Origin: a virus
Direction: 5' to 3' (one strand)
Length of the DNA: 42,243 nucleotides
Virus record (IMG/VR): IMGVR_UViG_3300021425_002479
Span: 1 to 42,243 of that record
Under the pieces are notes generated by a model, which worked only from the letters and a program-made list of their open reading frames with translations, was not told the DNA's origin and did not search any database. Below, piece after piece: positions 21,871-30,316 of the stretch. Made by a program: the position numbers and the translations under genes. How positions within the stretch are numbered: position 1 is the stretch's first letter; each line of letters begins with the position of its first letter.

Positions 21871-22046
21871 TACATTGAGTTCTTCTTTTCAATGATTTCT
21901 TTTCTACGATCTTTGGTTAGTTTACCCAAGTCGCCAAGTGCCTTTCTAGCTCTTGTTGCAGCCGCCTTTACACCTTTCTCTTCAAAAGTTGCATGCTCTG
22001 CCAAGTAGTTATTGTACGCTTGTACAATTTCTTCATGTGTTGCCAT
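21870..22046 (-). CDS. Basic helical small protein, histone-like, 58 aa
   Basis: A single helical domain rich in Ala, Lys and Arg (GVKAAATRARKALGDLGKLT, KDRRKEIIEKK). The pattern [F]EEKGxKxAxTRARKAL recurs in small phage and bacterial DNA-associated proteins. GGAG lies 7 nt before the ATG at 22046. It is too short for other families. DNA or RNA binding is inferred only from charge. Confidence 0.65.
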   Translation of the reverse strand: MATHEEIVQAYNNYLAEHATFEEKGVKAAATRARKALGDLGKLTKDRRKEIIEKKNSM

Positions 22047-22075
22047 AATGCTCTCCTGTATTATAGTTACAAATT

Positions 22076-22082
22076 TATTTAA
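22076..22082 (-). promoter_or_regulatory. Possible late promoter box before 21870-22046
   Basis: TTAAATA on the minus strand, one mismatch to CTAAATA, 29 bases before the ATG. A TATAAT also occurs at 22065-22060 without a convincing -35. Confidence 0.35.
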
Positions 22083-22115
22083 TGAATCTGCGTTTAAGGG
22101 GGTTTAAAAGTGGTT

Positions 22116-22379
22116 TTAGTCGCCGACGTTTACGTTAGCACTTCCTGTGGCTGCTTCTCCACAGACATCAGCTGTATCGCCAGCGTTAACAACAGCAATT
22201 CCGCCAACAAAAACGTTGTTAGAACCTGCTGTAATAGTTTGAGGAATATGTGGTGCAGGTCCGTGTCCTGCAACACCGTCTCCGCTAACGATAACAAGCT
22301 CACCGTTTGCAAAAACAGTTGTTTGGCTAGGAATTAAATCTCCGCCTGCTGTATCGTTATCACGACTAATTCCTGGCAT
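22116..22379 (-). CDS. PAAR-domain spike-tip protein, 87 aa
   Basis: Small sharp tip of the contractile-tail spike, as T4 gp5.4. The sequence is a complete PAAR protein: MPGISRDNDTAGGDLIPS, then GHGPAPHIPQTITAGSNNVF, GGIAVVNAGDTADVCGEA and SANVNVGD, with the His and Cys residues that usually bind a metal at the apex. No toxin domain is fused. It begins on the preceding stop (TAATG). It shows the phage has a contractile (myovirus) tail. Confidence 0.92.
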   Translation of the reverse strand: MPGISRDNDTAGGDLIPSQTTVFANGELVIVSGDGVAGHGPAPHIPQTITAGSNNVFVGGIAVVNAGDTADVCGEAATGSANVNVGD

Positions 22380-22666
22380 TAGGTTACAATACCTGTAGTT
22401 TGTTCAACATATTGTTTTGAAATTTCTTCAAGAGTTGCACCAGTTGTCATTACGTTTGATTGTTTGAACGTCATAACTTGGTCATTTGGTGTGCTGAACA
22501 TAAAAGGTGCTAGAGCAAGTCCTTGCTGACCCATAACAATAGCCATTGGCTTTTTGATGTCATATCCAGCGTCAGTTTCTGCTTCTAGTCTTCCAATTAT
22601 TTCTTCGCCTGTTGAGAGTTTTAATGAAATAACATCTCCAACAGCGACTGGTTTTTTAATTAACAT
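22379..22666 (-). CDS. Sm-like fold phage hypothetical, 95 aa
   Basis: Beta-rich start resembling an Sm/LSm-like barrel (VGDVISLKLSTGEEIIGRLE, then AETDAGYDIKKPMAIVM), followed by a helical C-terminus. Proteins of this look are frequent in T4-like marine phages beside nrd or tail genes. It is coupled at both ends (TAATG with glutaredoxin upstream and PAAR downstream). Function unknown; RNA binding is only suggested by the fold. Confidence 0.65.
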   Translation of the reverse strand: MLIKKPVAVGDVISLKLSTGEEIIGRLEAETDAGYDIKKPMAIVMGQQGLALAPFMFSTPNDQVMTFKQSNVMTTGATLEEISKQYVEQTTGIVT

Positions 22667-22923
22667 TATAATGTGTGTCCTGTACCATTGAAGCCGGTGT
22701 CTTCAATATATTTTAATAAATCTGTGTAACCACCAATGTTCTCACCGTTGATTTGTATTTGTGGTACACTCCTTGCACCTGGTACAGCCTCTAGTAAATC
22801 TTCTAACTGTACATCAGTACCGATCATTTTAACTTCGTAGTTAATATGCATTGCATCTAATTTTGCTTTAGCTTTGTCACAAAACGAACATTGCGGTTTG
22901 CTCCATACTATTACATTTGTCAT
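22666..22923 (-). CDS. grx: Glutaredoxin, 85 aa
   Basis: Thiol-disulphide oxidoreductase that can supply electrons to ribonucleotide reductase (T4 nrdC role). The active site is CSFC within WSKPQCSFCDKAK (Cys 12 and 15). The cis-Pro region SVPQI and the glutathione-binding GGYTD are present. The length is typical for a dithiol glutaredoxin. The ATG overlaps the nrdB stop (ATGA), so it is translated with nrdB, fitting a reductant for the NrdAB complex. Confidence 0.94.
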   Translation of the reverse strand: MTNVIVWSKPQCSFCDKAKAKLDAMHINYEVKMIGTDVQLEDLLEAVPGARSVPQIQINGENIGGYTDLLKYIEDTGFNGTGHTL

Positions 22924-24023
22924 AAACTAAATCCTTTAAGCGACTCTTCACTTACGTCTTGTTTAATACCACCAATAACATAAGACTCTACTTCAGTCTC
23001 TTGTGGGGCTACCTGCAAGCCTGAACTACTCAACCAATGTGTAGTCCACGGTAATGGGTTAGTGTTTACAGGTTGGTCAAAGATTGCATCTAATCCTAAT
23101 GCTTTTAATCGTCTGTTAGCAATATACTCTACATACTGATTAAGTAGTGTTGCATTAAGTCCAATCATTGAACCATCTTTAAATAAGTACTCCGCCCATG
23201 CCTTTTCTTCTTCTACACAAGTACGCCACATTTCGTACACTTCTTCTTTGCACTCTTTAGCAATCTTAACCATTTGTGGATCGTCTTTGCCATTAGCCCA
23301 ATTTTTAAGAACATGTGTACTTAGTGCCAAATGCTGTGCTTCATCTCTTGCAATAAGAGAAATAATTTTAGCACTGCCTTCCATTAGTTTTAATTCTCCA
23401 AAACCAAATGTACATGCAAATGATACATAGAAGCGAAGTCCTTCTAAGATATTTACATTCATCATAGCCAAGTAGAGCTTCTTTTTGACATCTAGCATAT
23501 TACCTTCACCGCGATGATTGTAGGCGTCTGCCGCTTCTGTAAATGCATCGTAGTTCTTAGTAACAGCCTCTGCACGTTTAAGAATCTCTTTGTCGTCTAA
23601 GATAGTATCAAATACTTCTGCAGGATCAGCATACACATTTTTCATAATATGTGTATACGAACGTGAGTGAATAGTTTCAAAGAAGTCCCAAGTAACAATA
23701 CAACCTTCTAGCTCAGGTATCGATACATGCGGCAAAAATGCTAGGCATGGACCACGTCCTTGTACACTGTCAAGTAATGTTTGATACTTTAAGTTTGCTG
23801 TAAAGATATGCTTCTGCTCAGGGCGGAAGTTAACATAGTCTGCTCTATCCTTTTGCAATGAAACTTCTTCTGGTCTCCAGAAGTATCCAAGCATAGTTTG
23901 ATTTAATTTATCAAACACAGGAAATTTGAATGTATCATATCTCTGTGTGTTCATGTCTGCTCCGAAGAACATATTTTGTTTGGTAAAGTCAACTTTGTCA
24001 GTGTTGAATATTGTTTTCGCCAT
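22920..24023 (-). CDS. nrdB: Ribonucleotide reductase class Ia beta subunit, 367 aa
   Basis: Holds the di-iron/tyrosyl radical cofactor for deoxynucleotide synthesis. Metal ligands appear in the expected order: D85 (TLLDS), E116 and H119 (ETIHSRSYTH), then Glu in FGFGEL, and Glu/His in RDEAQH. The radical Tyr is Y123 (HSRSY). The C-terminal tail that binds NrdA is present (VSEESLKGFSL). The sequence is close to E. coli NrdB in block order and length (375 aa). AAGGA lies 9 nt before the ATG. A sigma70-like promoter lies upstream, independent of the nrdA late box. Confidence 0.96.
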   Translation of the reverse strand: MAKTIFNTDKVDFTKQNMFFGADMNTQRYDTFKFPVFDKLNQTMLGYFWRPEEVSLQKDRADYVNFRPEQKHIFTANLKYQTLLDSVQGRGPCLAFLPHVSIPELEGCIVTWDFFETIHSRSYTHIMKNVYADPAEVFDTILDDKEILKRAEAVTKNYDAFTEAADAYNHRGEGNMLDVKKKLYLAMMNVNILEGLRFYVSFACTFGFGELKLMEGSAKIISLIARDEAQHLALSTHVLKNWANGKDDPQMVKIAKECKEEVYEMWRTCVEEEKAWAEYLFKDGSMIGLNATLLNQYVEYIANRRLKALGLDAIFDQPVNTNPLPWTTHWLSSSGLQVAPQETEVESYVIGGIKQDVSEESLKGFSL

Positions 24024-24050
24024 TTTAAAAATTCCTTATCCTATGTAGCC

Positions 24051-24080
24051 ATGCTACTATCTTTTATTCTGTTTGTCAAG
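24051..24080 (-). promoter_or_regulatory. Sigma70-like promoter for nrdB
   Basis: TTGACA at 24080-24075, 18-bp spacer, TAGCAT at 24056-24051 (4 of 6). It sits in the 59-base gap between nrdA and nrdB. Confidence 0.45.
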
Positions 24081-24082
24081 AA

Positions 24083-26383
24083 CTAAATTGCACATGCTTC
24101 GCAGGCTTCTTCATCCTCTTCGGCGCCCATGGGTAATTCTACTTGTGTTTCTTCTTCTTCCAATTCACTTGGATCAGTTTTATAATCATAAGTGTTCTGA
24201 TAGTAACTAGTTTTCCAACCTAACTTGTAGGTGTTTAGTAAGTCACCGATCATAACACTCATTGGTACTTCGTTATTTTCGAAGTGTGTTGGGTTATAAC
24301 TCCAGTTGCCGCTTATAGCTTGGTCAAAGAACTTCTGCATCACAGCAACAATATTTATATATCCTGTGTTGTTAGGCATATCCCATAACAAACTGTAGTG
24401 GTTCTTTAGAGTTTGATATTGGGGAACAATCTGTTTAAGAGGCCCTTTCTTTGATTTTTTAGTGGACAAGTAGCCTCTAGGTGGTTCGATGCCGTTTGTG
24501 GCATTTGACACAACGCTGCTACTCTCCGATGGCATCTGTGCGGACAATGTCGAGTGTCTAAGTCCGTGCTCCTGTATGCTAGAGCGTAGGCTATTCCAAT
24601 CATATTTTAACTTTCCTTTTGCTACTTCGTCGACATCTTTCTTGTAAGTATCAATAGGAAGAATGCCGTCGGAGTATTTAGTACGGTTGAAGTATTCACA
24701 CGCTCCTCGTTCCTGCGCTAAAGTGTTGCTGGCTTTGAGCAAGTAGTACTGGAATGCTTCTGTAAGATTGTGTACAAGTTGCCATGCTTTAGGATCTTCA
24801 TACTTGACATGCTGACGAGCTAGATAGTGTGCTAAACCAATGTAACCAATACCTAGTGAACGTCTTGCTTTTGTACTAATTTCAGCTGCTTTGATTGGAT
24901 ACTTTTGATAATCAATAATTTCTTCTAATGCACGAACAGCAAGATCACATAGTTCTTCTAAGTCATCTAGTGATCTTAGTGTACCTACATTAATAGCACT
25001 TAGAATACACAATGCAATTTCACCTTCTGGATCATCAATATGATTCAACGGCTTGGTAGGCAATGTAATCTCTTGACATAAATTGCTCATGTAAACTGTG
25101 TCTTTAAATGAACTGTGTGTGTTAGCATGGTCTACATTCATAATATAGATACGGCCTGTTTCAGCACGTTCTTTTACCAATGCACTAAACAAGTCCATTG
25201 CTTTAATTGTTTTCTTTTTGATACTAGTCTTACGCTCGTATGATTCGTATAGTTCTTTAAATACATCTGGATCGCCAAAGTATGCTTCGTACAAACCTGG
25301 TACATCATGTGGCGAGAAAACAGTTATATCGCCGCCGGATAACAACCTTTCATACATAGTTTTGTTTAACTGAATGCTGTAGTCTAGTTTACGTACACGA
25401 TTGTCTTCTGTACCTTTATTGTTTTTTAGTACAAGAATGTCTTCAATCTCTTGATGCCAAAACGGGAAATGTGTAGTAGCACTGCCACCACGTACCCCAT
25501 TTTGTGTACAACATCTTACTGTTGATTCAAACTTTTTGAGGAAAGGTATGATACCAGTGTGCGCCACTTCGCCACCACGTATCTTACTGTTGACGCCGCG
25601 AATTCTACCAGCATTAATACCAATGCCAGCACGTTGAGCAGTATAACGACCGATAGCCATATCAGAAGCAAAAATGCTATCCAAAGTATCGTCGCTGTCC
25701 ACCAGTACACACGAAGCAAACTGTTTGACGGGCGTTCTAACACCTGCCATAACGGGCGTTGGGATATTGATTTTAAAAAGTGAGGTCGCATCGTAGTATC
25801 TCCTTACGTAGTGCATACGTGTTTCTTGCGGATATCTTGCAAACAATGTTGCTGCAATCATCATGTACATAAACTGAGGAGTTTCAAATATTTGTCCTGA
25901 TGATCTATCCTGACAAAGATACTTATCAACTACTTGACGCAAGCCTGCGTATGTAAAGTTCTCGTCACGCTTGTGTTTAATATAAGAATCAAGAGCTTCA
26001 ATTTCTTCTGCTGTGTAAAGATCTAAAATTTCATTGTCATATACGCCACGTTCAATGTTTAGTTTAATAATATCATTAAGTGTACAATGGCTGTACTGTC
26101 CAAATACATCCTTGTTTACACCATAACTTAGAAGTCTTGCCGCGGCATATTGATAGTTAGGATTATCTAAACTAATTAAATCATTAGCACTTCTTACTAA
26201 GATCTCTTGAATCTCTGCGGTACTCATACCATCGTAAAATTGTAAGTTTGCATTCATTTCTATTTGACTACTACTTACACCAGCCAACCCTTCACAAGCA
26301 AATTCTACTACCTTGTGTATTTTATCAATGTTAATGTGTTCTTTTTTGCCGGATCGCTTTATGATTTGAATCCCGTTGGACAT
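24083..26383 (-). CDS. nrdA: Ribonucleotide reductase class Ia alpha subunit, 766 aa
   Basis: Catalytic subunit reducing ribonucleoside diphosphates. An N-terminal ATP-cone is present (about residues 1-95, IKRSGKKEHINIDKIH), then the barrel with active-site Cys in FASCVLV, the N-L-C-x-E radical loop (SNLCQEI) and the partner Cys in ALCILSAINVG. Near the end are the radical-transfer tyrosines (TSYYQNTYD). The C-terminal redox pair is CEACAI, a CxxC, whereas E. coli has Cys-x4-Cys. The start is ATG 26383, which has GAGGAG 6 nt upstream; an ATG 18 bases earlier lacks one. It is followed by nrdB and grx. Confidence 0.96.
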   Translation of the reverse strand: MSNGIQIIKRSGKKEHINIDKIHKVVEFACEGLAGVSSSQIEMNANLQFYDGMSTAEIQEILVRSANDLISLDNPNYQYAAARLLSYGVNKDVFGQYSHCTLNDIIKLNIERGVYDNEILDLYTAEEIEALDSYIKHKRDENFTYAGLRQVVDKYLCQDRSSGQIFETPQFMYMMIAATLFARYPQETRMHYVRRYYDATSLFKINIPTPVMAGVRTPVKQFASCVLVDSDDTLDSIFASDMAIGRYTAQRAGIGINAGRIRGVNSKIRGGEVAHTGIIPFLKKFESTVRCCTQNGVRGGSATTHFPFWHQEIEDILVLKNNKGTEDNRVRKLDYSIQLNKTMYERLLSGGDITVFSPHDVPGLYEAYFGDPDVFKELYESYERKTSIKKKTIKAMDLFSALVKERAETGRIYIMNVDHANTHSSFKDTVYMSNLCQEITLPTKPLNHIDDPEGEIALCILSAINVGTLRSLDDLEELCDLAVRALEEIIDYQKYPIKAAEISTKARRSLGIGYIGLAHYLARQHVKYEDPKAWQLVHNLTEAFQYYLLKASNTLAQERGACEYFNRTKYSDGILPIDTYKKDVDEVAKGKLKYDWNSLRSSIQEHGLRHSTLSAQMPSESSSVVSNATNGIEPPRGYLSTKKSKKGPLKQIVPQYQTLKNHYSLLWDMPNNTGYINIVAVMQKFFDQAISGNWSYNPTHFENNEVPMSVMIGDLLNTYKLGWKTSYYQNTYDYKTDPSELEEEETQVELPMGAEEDEEACEACAI

Positions 26384-26418
26384 GTTGTTCTCCTCTTTCA
26401 TTTCATTCTTAAGTTTTA

Positions 26419-26425
26419 TATTTAT
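26419..26425 (-). promoter_or_regulatory. T4-type late promoter box for nrdA
   Basis: ATAAATA on the minus strand at the end of the upstream gene, 35 bases before the nrdA ATG at 26383. Confidence 0.5.
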
Positions 26426-26847
26426 TGCAACCCAGACATGTGATATACACGTTGCGAAATTATTGTTTCTGGAAGATCAGACTTGGCAATATGAGTGTCT
26501 GGATCATAGCCAATTATCCTATCTTCGATTAGCAGTAGATAGTAAGTTTCACTGTTTTCTCTATCTGTACAGATATGTATCTCTGCAGGAGACCGTTTAA
26601 AGCGATCTGTTAACTGTAGTGAATAACACATTCCTAATACAGTACAGAAGGAACAGTATTGATTCTCAGAAATTAGTTCCCAAGGTTGAGGCCACACTTT
26701 TTGATCCCAAGGGTCAGTATGAATACTAACTTGGGGCACACTTTGATACGTGTCAATCGTGTACTGTAGGGGATCAGGATGTACTTCTAGCTCTTGTCTA
26801 AAATCATGCCAATCTTGGAGTCTAACTGAATATTGCTCACCAAACAT
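26422..26847 (-). CDS. Conserved-type phage protein near tail fibre, 141 aa
   Basis: Soluble, Trp- and acid-rich protein (DWHDFRQEL, DPWDQKVWPQPWELISEN, YCSFCTVLGMCYSL). No catalytic motif is recognised. The sequence has the character of an orphan protein kept beside tail fibre genes in T4-like marine phages. It starts 6 bases after the tail-fibre stop without an evident Shine-Dalgarno, so it is likely coupled to it. It could be a fibre chaperone or adhesion cofactor; no direct evidence. Confidence 0.6.
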   Translation of the reverse strand: MFGEQYSVRLQDWHDFRQELEVHPDPLQYTIDTYQSVPQVSIHTDPWDQKVWPQPWELISENQYCSFCTVLGMCYSLQLTDRFKRSPAEIHICTDRENSETYYLLLIEDRIIGYDPDTHIAKSDLPETIISQRVYHMSGLQ

Positions 26848-26852
26848 TAAAC

Positions 26853-28454
26853 TTAACTTCGTGTACGTATTTTAAAAGTTAAATTTCCTGAGTCTAATTG
26901 GTTTGTATATTTCACCTGAGCACTCCATGCAGATTCTAACTGGTTTAATGTTGCACTAAATTCTAGGCTTTGGCCTAAACTATCTAGTCCGCTAATATCA
27001 TAATCATCCATAACGCTTACGCTATTGTTCTCTCTATTTACTAGTACAGTTAAAGTACCTGATCTAGAAAACACAATGCCTAGCCTGTCAGTTTTATACC
27101 AGTAGTCAATATCAAATGACTTACTTGTATCAGCGGGCAACCTAAACAAGAGTTGAGGTGTACCTATTTGGCTTAGTTCAACTTGCTCAGTATATTCGTG
27201 TTCATAGAACGCGGGTCCTTCAACTTCGGGTATATATGGCTTGTTAACTATATACGCCTGATTAATACTAAGATTATACGTTCTATCGAACTCATTGTCA
27301 ACTGAAATGTTGCCTGATTCGCCAAATTTTATTATACTGTGAGCAACAGTTGATTCACTACCGCCATTGTTGCCTACACTAGGACCAAATCTATTATTGA
27401 TGCTAGAGTTTCGTGTGCCGTTTGCAATATGTATTGCTTGTTGCTCAACGTTTTCAAAATAACATTCTCTAATGTTATTGTCGGTAGCGTTTGATTGACC
27501 AATAGTAGGTGTTGCACCTATCTCAATGGCCTTTGTAATGCCATAGAACTTACATGAGTCTATCTCATTACGTGAAATATTATGATTACTTACTATTGCT
27601 TTACCAATGTTAACAAACTCGCAGTCAACAAATCTATTAAACTCTGATCTTACAGCATCACTTTTGCTTCTAATTACTATAGCAGGATTAGTTGTAGATG
27701 CTGTTAGTTTGTTTGCTTGAAATTGTATGTTAACGAAACGACTGTCACGGCAACTATTAAGTTGCAACAGTGTACCATCGTTGCTTTCTGTTTGTAGTGT
27801 ACAGTCTCTAAATTCAATATACCTTGAACTGTTTGCATAAGTTGTTGTTGGGTCATCGTAGACCACAGCGGTATTAACAACACCTTCATATGTTGAGTCA
27901 CTTGCGATTGTTTTAAACATTGTAAAATCGCCTGTCTTAATAAAGATAGTTTTATCTTTACCTGCACCAGCAATAGTTGCAAAAGGAGGAATATTAATTG
28001 TAGAACTTATTCTATAAATTCCTGGTTCTACATGTAGTATTACTCTGCTTTGTGGATTGTTTCTTGTTGTAGGCTTTAGATAAAGTTCGTACAGTGCCTT
28101 TTGAAGTGCTACAGTAACATCTGATCCATCACCTGGACAACCAAATGAACGTACACTTACTATGTCATCTAGTCTTGCATTAAGAGTACGCTCAACAGCA
28201 ATACCTTCGCCAGTATCAATAGAGCCTTTCTTATATGCATAGGTGCCGACAAGTTCAAATATGTCATCATGTTCTGTTAGTATCTTTGAATTACCAACAG
28301 CAGGAGCGCCTTCTGCTACAGAACCGTTACCAATGTAAAGTTCTTGTTCGTCGACAGCCCAGCCAAATTCGCCACCAGCAAGTTGTGGGATTCCTGATCC
28401 TTGATTTGCTTGTCCTCTACGGACTTGAATACGACTGATTTGTACTACGGCCAC
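26853..28454 (-). CDS. Tail fibre/spike with pectate-lyase-fold beta-helix, 533 aa
   Basis: Receptor-binding or depolymerase tail protein. The N-terminus ISRIQVRRGQANQGSGIPQL, then AGGEFGWAVDEQELYIGNGS, is the phage fibre attachment/tropism-determinant (Mtd-N like) module. Residues about 90-390 form a right-handed beta-helix of the Pectate_lyase_3 type: VRSFGCPGDGSDVTVALQKA, then repeated coil turns such as SRYIEFRDCTLQ and NRFVDCEFVNIG. A C-terminal beta domain (about 410-530) probably contacts the receptor. The start is GTG at 28454, with AGGAG 7 nt upstream, behind a late box. Enzyme activity is possible but no catalytic residues are certain. Confidence 0.9.
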   Translation of the reverse strand: MAVVQISRIQVRRGQANQGSGIPQLAGGEFGWAVDEQELYIGNGSVAEGAPAVGNSKILTEHDDIFELVGTYAYKKGSIDTGEGIAVERTLNARLDDIVSVRSFGCPGDGSDVTVALQKALYELYLKPTTRNNPQSRVILHVEPGIYRISSTINIPPFATIAGAGKDKTIFIKTGDFTMFKTIASDSTYEGVVNTAVVYDDPTTTYANSSRYIEFRDCTLQTESNDGTLLQLNSCRDSRFVNIQFQANKLTASTTNPAIVIRSKSDAVRSEFNRFVDCEFVNIGKAIVSNHNISRNEIDSCKFYGITKAIEIGATPTIGQSNATDNNIRECYFENVEQQAIHIANGTRNSSINNRFGPSVGNNGGSESTVAHSIIKFGESGNISVDNEFDRTYNLSINQAYIVNKPYIPEVEGPAFYEHEYTEQVELSQIGTPQLLFRLPADTSKSFDIDYWYKTDRLGIVFSRSGTLTVLVNRENNSVSVMDDYDISGLDSLGQSLEFSATLNQLESAWSAQVKYTNQLDSGNLTFKIRTRS

Positions 28455-28483
28455 TACGTTCTCCTAAGTTTTCTTTTACAATG

Positions 28484-28490
28484 TATTTAT
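28484..28490 (-). promoter_or_regulatory. T4-type late promoter box for the tail fibre
   Basis: ATAAATA on the minus strand, overlapping the stop of the exonuclease gene, 29 bases before the GTG start at 28454. Confidence 0.55.
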
Positions 28491-29167
28491 GCTTGTTTCT
28501 CATAATACATTTCACAACGCTTCCACCACTCTTGAGCCCAATCGTCAAACTCATCTGGCCATATATCAAATTGTTGATATTCTAAGTCACGTGAACACAT
28601 AAACACATGTCCTTCACGTATGTTTGTGCCGTGTACTTCGTTGTGTGCTAAGGCGTATGCTGTTAACTGTAGATAGTAATCATACACCCACTCAGGTTTT
28701 TTAGGTTTGTTTGTTTGTTTGAAATCCATTATGCATGGCTGTCCTTTGTATTGTCCTACAAGGTCAGTTGTACCTGCATAGATACCAGGTACGTATAAAG
28801 GAACTTCAGATCCCCATATCTCATCTACATCGCCCATTGCTTTGTCACGTATTACACTTGCCATTGCATGAGCTTTTTGTGCATAAGGATTACCACCGCA
28901 AGTAGGCCATTCGCCAAACTCTATATAATCTTCTAGATATTTGTGCATACGTGTACCCACGCCTGCCGCTTCGGTTACAATCTCTTGTGCTTTTGCTTCA
29001 CCAACCCGTTTGCGCCAAGCAATTAAGTGTGTTTTGTCTTTTGTTGCATCTAAGATAGTTGTTACACTTGCTACTGGTACACCGCCGGGTGCGGCATACT
29101 TACGTTTGCCGTCGACTTCAACTCGCTTGAGTTTTTCGTATTTGTATTTTTCGATGATTAGTGACAT
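28487..29167 (-). CDS. PD-(D/E)XK exonuclease, Cas4/RecB-like, 226 aa
   Basis: Nuclease of the RecB/Cas4-like superfamily found in T4-like cyanophages. The core is visible: VGTRMHKYLEDYIEFG (helix with acidic residue), GIYAGTTDLVGQYKGQPCIM then DFKQTNKPK (Asp, D-x-K), and the QxxxY helix DYYLQLTAYALAH. No iron-sulphur Cys set typical of Cas4 is complete, so a RecE/lambda-exonuclease-like role in recombination or host DNA degradation is more likely. GGAA lies 9 nt before the ATG. It has its own sigma70 promoter, so early expression. Confidence 0.88.
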   Translation of the reverse strand: MSLIIEKYKYEKLKRVEVDGKRKYAAPGGVPVASVTTILDATKDKTHLIAWRKRVGEAKAQEIVTEAAGVGTRMHKYLEDYIEFGEWPTCGGNPYAQKAHAMASVIRDKAMGDVDEIWGSEVPLYVPGIYAGTTDLVGQYKGQPCIMDFKQTNKPKKPEWVYDYYLQLTAYALAHNEVHGTNIREGHVFMCSRDLEYQQFDIWPDEFDDWAQEWWKRCEMYYEKQA

Positions 29168-29186
29168 TAATAGGTTCCTTTAGAGT

Positions 29187-29215
29187 ATTGTACTACAATA
29201 ACTATGGAATGTCAA
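29187..29215 (-). promoter_or_regulatory. Sigma70-type promoter for the exonuclease
   Basis: TTGACA at 29215-29210, 17-bp spacer, TACAAT at 29192-29187. GGTTGACA class. The start codon is 20 bases downstream. Confidence 0.65.
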
Positions 29216-29216
29216 C

Positions 29217-29528
29217 CTATAAGTCGCTTAGATCAGTTGCTCTTTTTGCCATGTCGCCTACTGTGTCAGTAGAGCTTGGTTCAGTGCTACCCAGTTGATC
29301 CATTGAGCTATCATTAATAGTTACCCCATTTGGGTCGAACTTAACTAGCTTCTGGAGTTGTGGATTAGAATCGTATGTTTCTTTGAATGTGTTGTAATCA
29401 AACTGAGGAACGCCTGCTTTTTTCATATAGCCGTTGAGTTTATCCCAACTAACAGTTGTTCCAGGTTTAATTGTTTTGATAATTTGTACTAAGGTACCAG
29501 ATTCGTCTAATGCTTCAGCTATTTGAGC
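29217..29528 (-). CDS. C-terminal domain in the -1 frame of 29519-30271 (frameshift product or split gene), 103 codons
   Basis: This open frame continues directly from the upstream gene after a run of nine A (29529-29537 on the minus strand). The upstream gene ends SKKKLK; a -1 shift on the A-run gives SKKKAQIAEALDESG and 100 more sensible residues (KPGTTVSWDKLNGYMKKAG, YDSNPQLQKLVKFD), ending RATDLSDL. No start codon with a ribosome site exists; the only ATG (29426) lies deep inside the domain. Programmed frameshifting, transcription slippage, a real mutation or a one-base homopolymer error would all explain it. Confidence 0.55.
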   Translation of the reverse strand, partial: AQIAEALDESGTLVQIIKTIKPGTTVSWDKLNGYMKKAGVPQFDYNTFKETYDSNPQLQKLVKFDPNGVTINDSSMDQLGSTEPSSTDTVGDMAKRATDLSDL

Positions 29529-30271
29529 TTTTTTTTTGAACGCTCTACACTTTCACGCTTTTCACGACCAGCTTCTTCTTCTCCGCCTGCCGCAGCATCG
29601 TCTGCACCAAAGTCATCGCCCATGTCCATGTCCATGTCGTCTGCTGGTGCTTCCGCATCCATATCGTCTGTTGGTTCCATGTCACCCATGTCACCCATTT
29701 CGTCGCCCATAGGTTCTTCAGCGCCGCCTTCACCTGTTAGTTGTCCAACACCGTTTGTTAGTGCAACACGAGTAGTTTCCATTACTTCGTACATTTGCTC
29801 TAGTGCAGGCTTAACAGTGTTTACAAATGACTCGCTTTGCTCACTACCCATTTCGTCACGGATAGCATCTGCTAGTTCAAGCATTGATTCTGTTTGCATT
29901 TCTGCTGTGTCTTCCATCCAACCTGTTACACGGTCTACCATGTCTTTGGCTGCCATTACTAATTCTGCTTTATCTTCTTCGCCTTCAGTAATAGTTGCTT
30001 CAAGTACAGGCTCTTCAATATCACCTCTTTCAGAAATTTCAGCGTTAAGAACATCTAGGAAAAGTTTTGATTTTTGATACGCTTGTGTTTGAGTTGAATT
30101 GAAACTTTCTTTTGTTTCTACTTGGCTTAGTTGTGTTCTAAGTTTGTTCTGAGCATCTTGTAATTGCCCGAGTGTAAATTCTTCTAAATTTAGACGTTGG
30201 CCAAACTTCTTAGCAAGACTTTCATTTAAAGCCTTTGCTGTAATTGGTTTTGAAATTTCTCTTATATTCAT
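29519..30271 (-). CDS. Virion or prohead-core type phage protein, 250 aa
   Basis: Helical acidic protein with an N-terminal leader (MNIREISKPITAKALNES) that includes LNE, a candidate prohead protease site at residues 15-17. A helical core follows (about 25-185, ELADAIRDEMGSEQSESFV), then a very acidic Met/Asp-rich linker (about 190-235) and a basic end (GREKRESVERSKKK). That composition fits a prohead scaffold or core protein rather than an enzyme. The A-run at the end permits a -1 shift into 29217-29528. A double late box (ATAAATAAATA) lies 32 bases upstream. Confidence 0.65.
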   Translation of the reverse strand: MNIREISKPITAKALNESLAKKFGQRLNLEEFTLGQLQDAQNKLRTQLSQVETKESFNSTQTQAYQKSKLFLDVLNAEISERGDIEEPVLEATITEGEEDKAELVMAAKDMVDRVTGWMEDTAEMQTESMLELADAIRDEMGSEQSESFVNTVKPALEQMYEVMETTRVALTNGVGQLTGEGGAEEPMGDEMGDMGDMEPTDDMDAEAPADDMDMDMGDDFGADDAAAGGEEEAGREKRESVERSKKKLK

Positions 30272-30302
30272 TGTTCAACTTTCCTATGTGTTGTTCTTTG
30301 TA

Positions 30303-30313
30303 TATTTATTTAT
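30303..30313 (-). promoter_or_regulatory. T4-type late promoter box, double, for 29519-30271
   Basis: Two overlapping ATAAATA copies (GATAAATAAATA) on the minus strand, 32-42 bases before the ATG at 30271. Confidence 0.5.
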
Positions 30314-30316
30314 CTC

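Noticed and set aside
29545-29733. 62-codon frame rich in Trp and Thr on the minus strand
   Set aside because: It is the +1 shadow of the acidic Met/Asp linker of 29519-30271; the odd composition reflects frame, not a gene.
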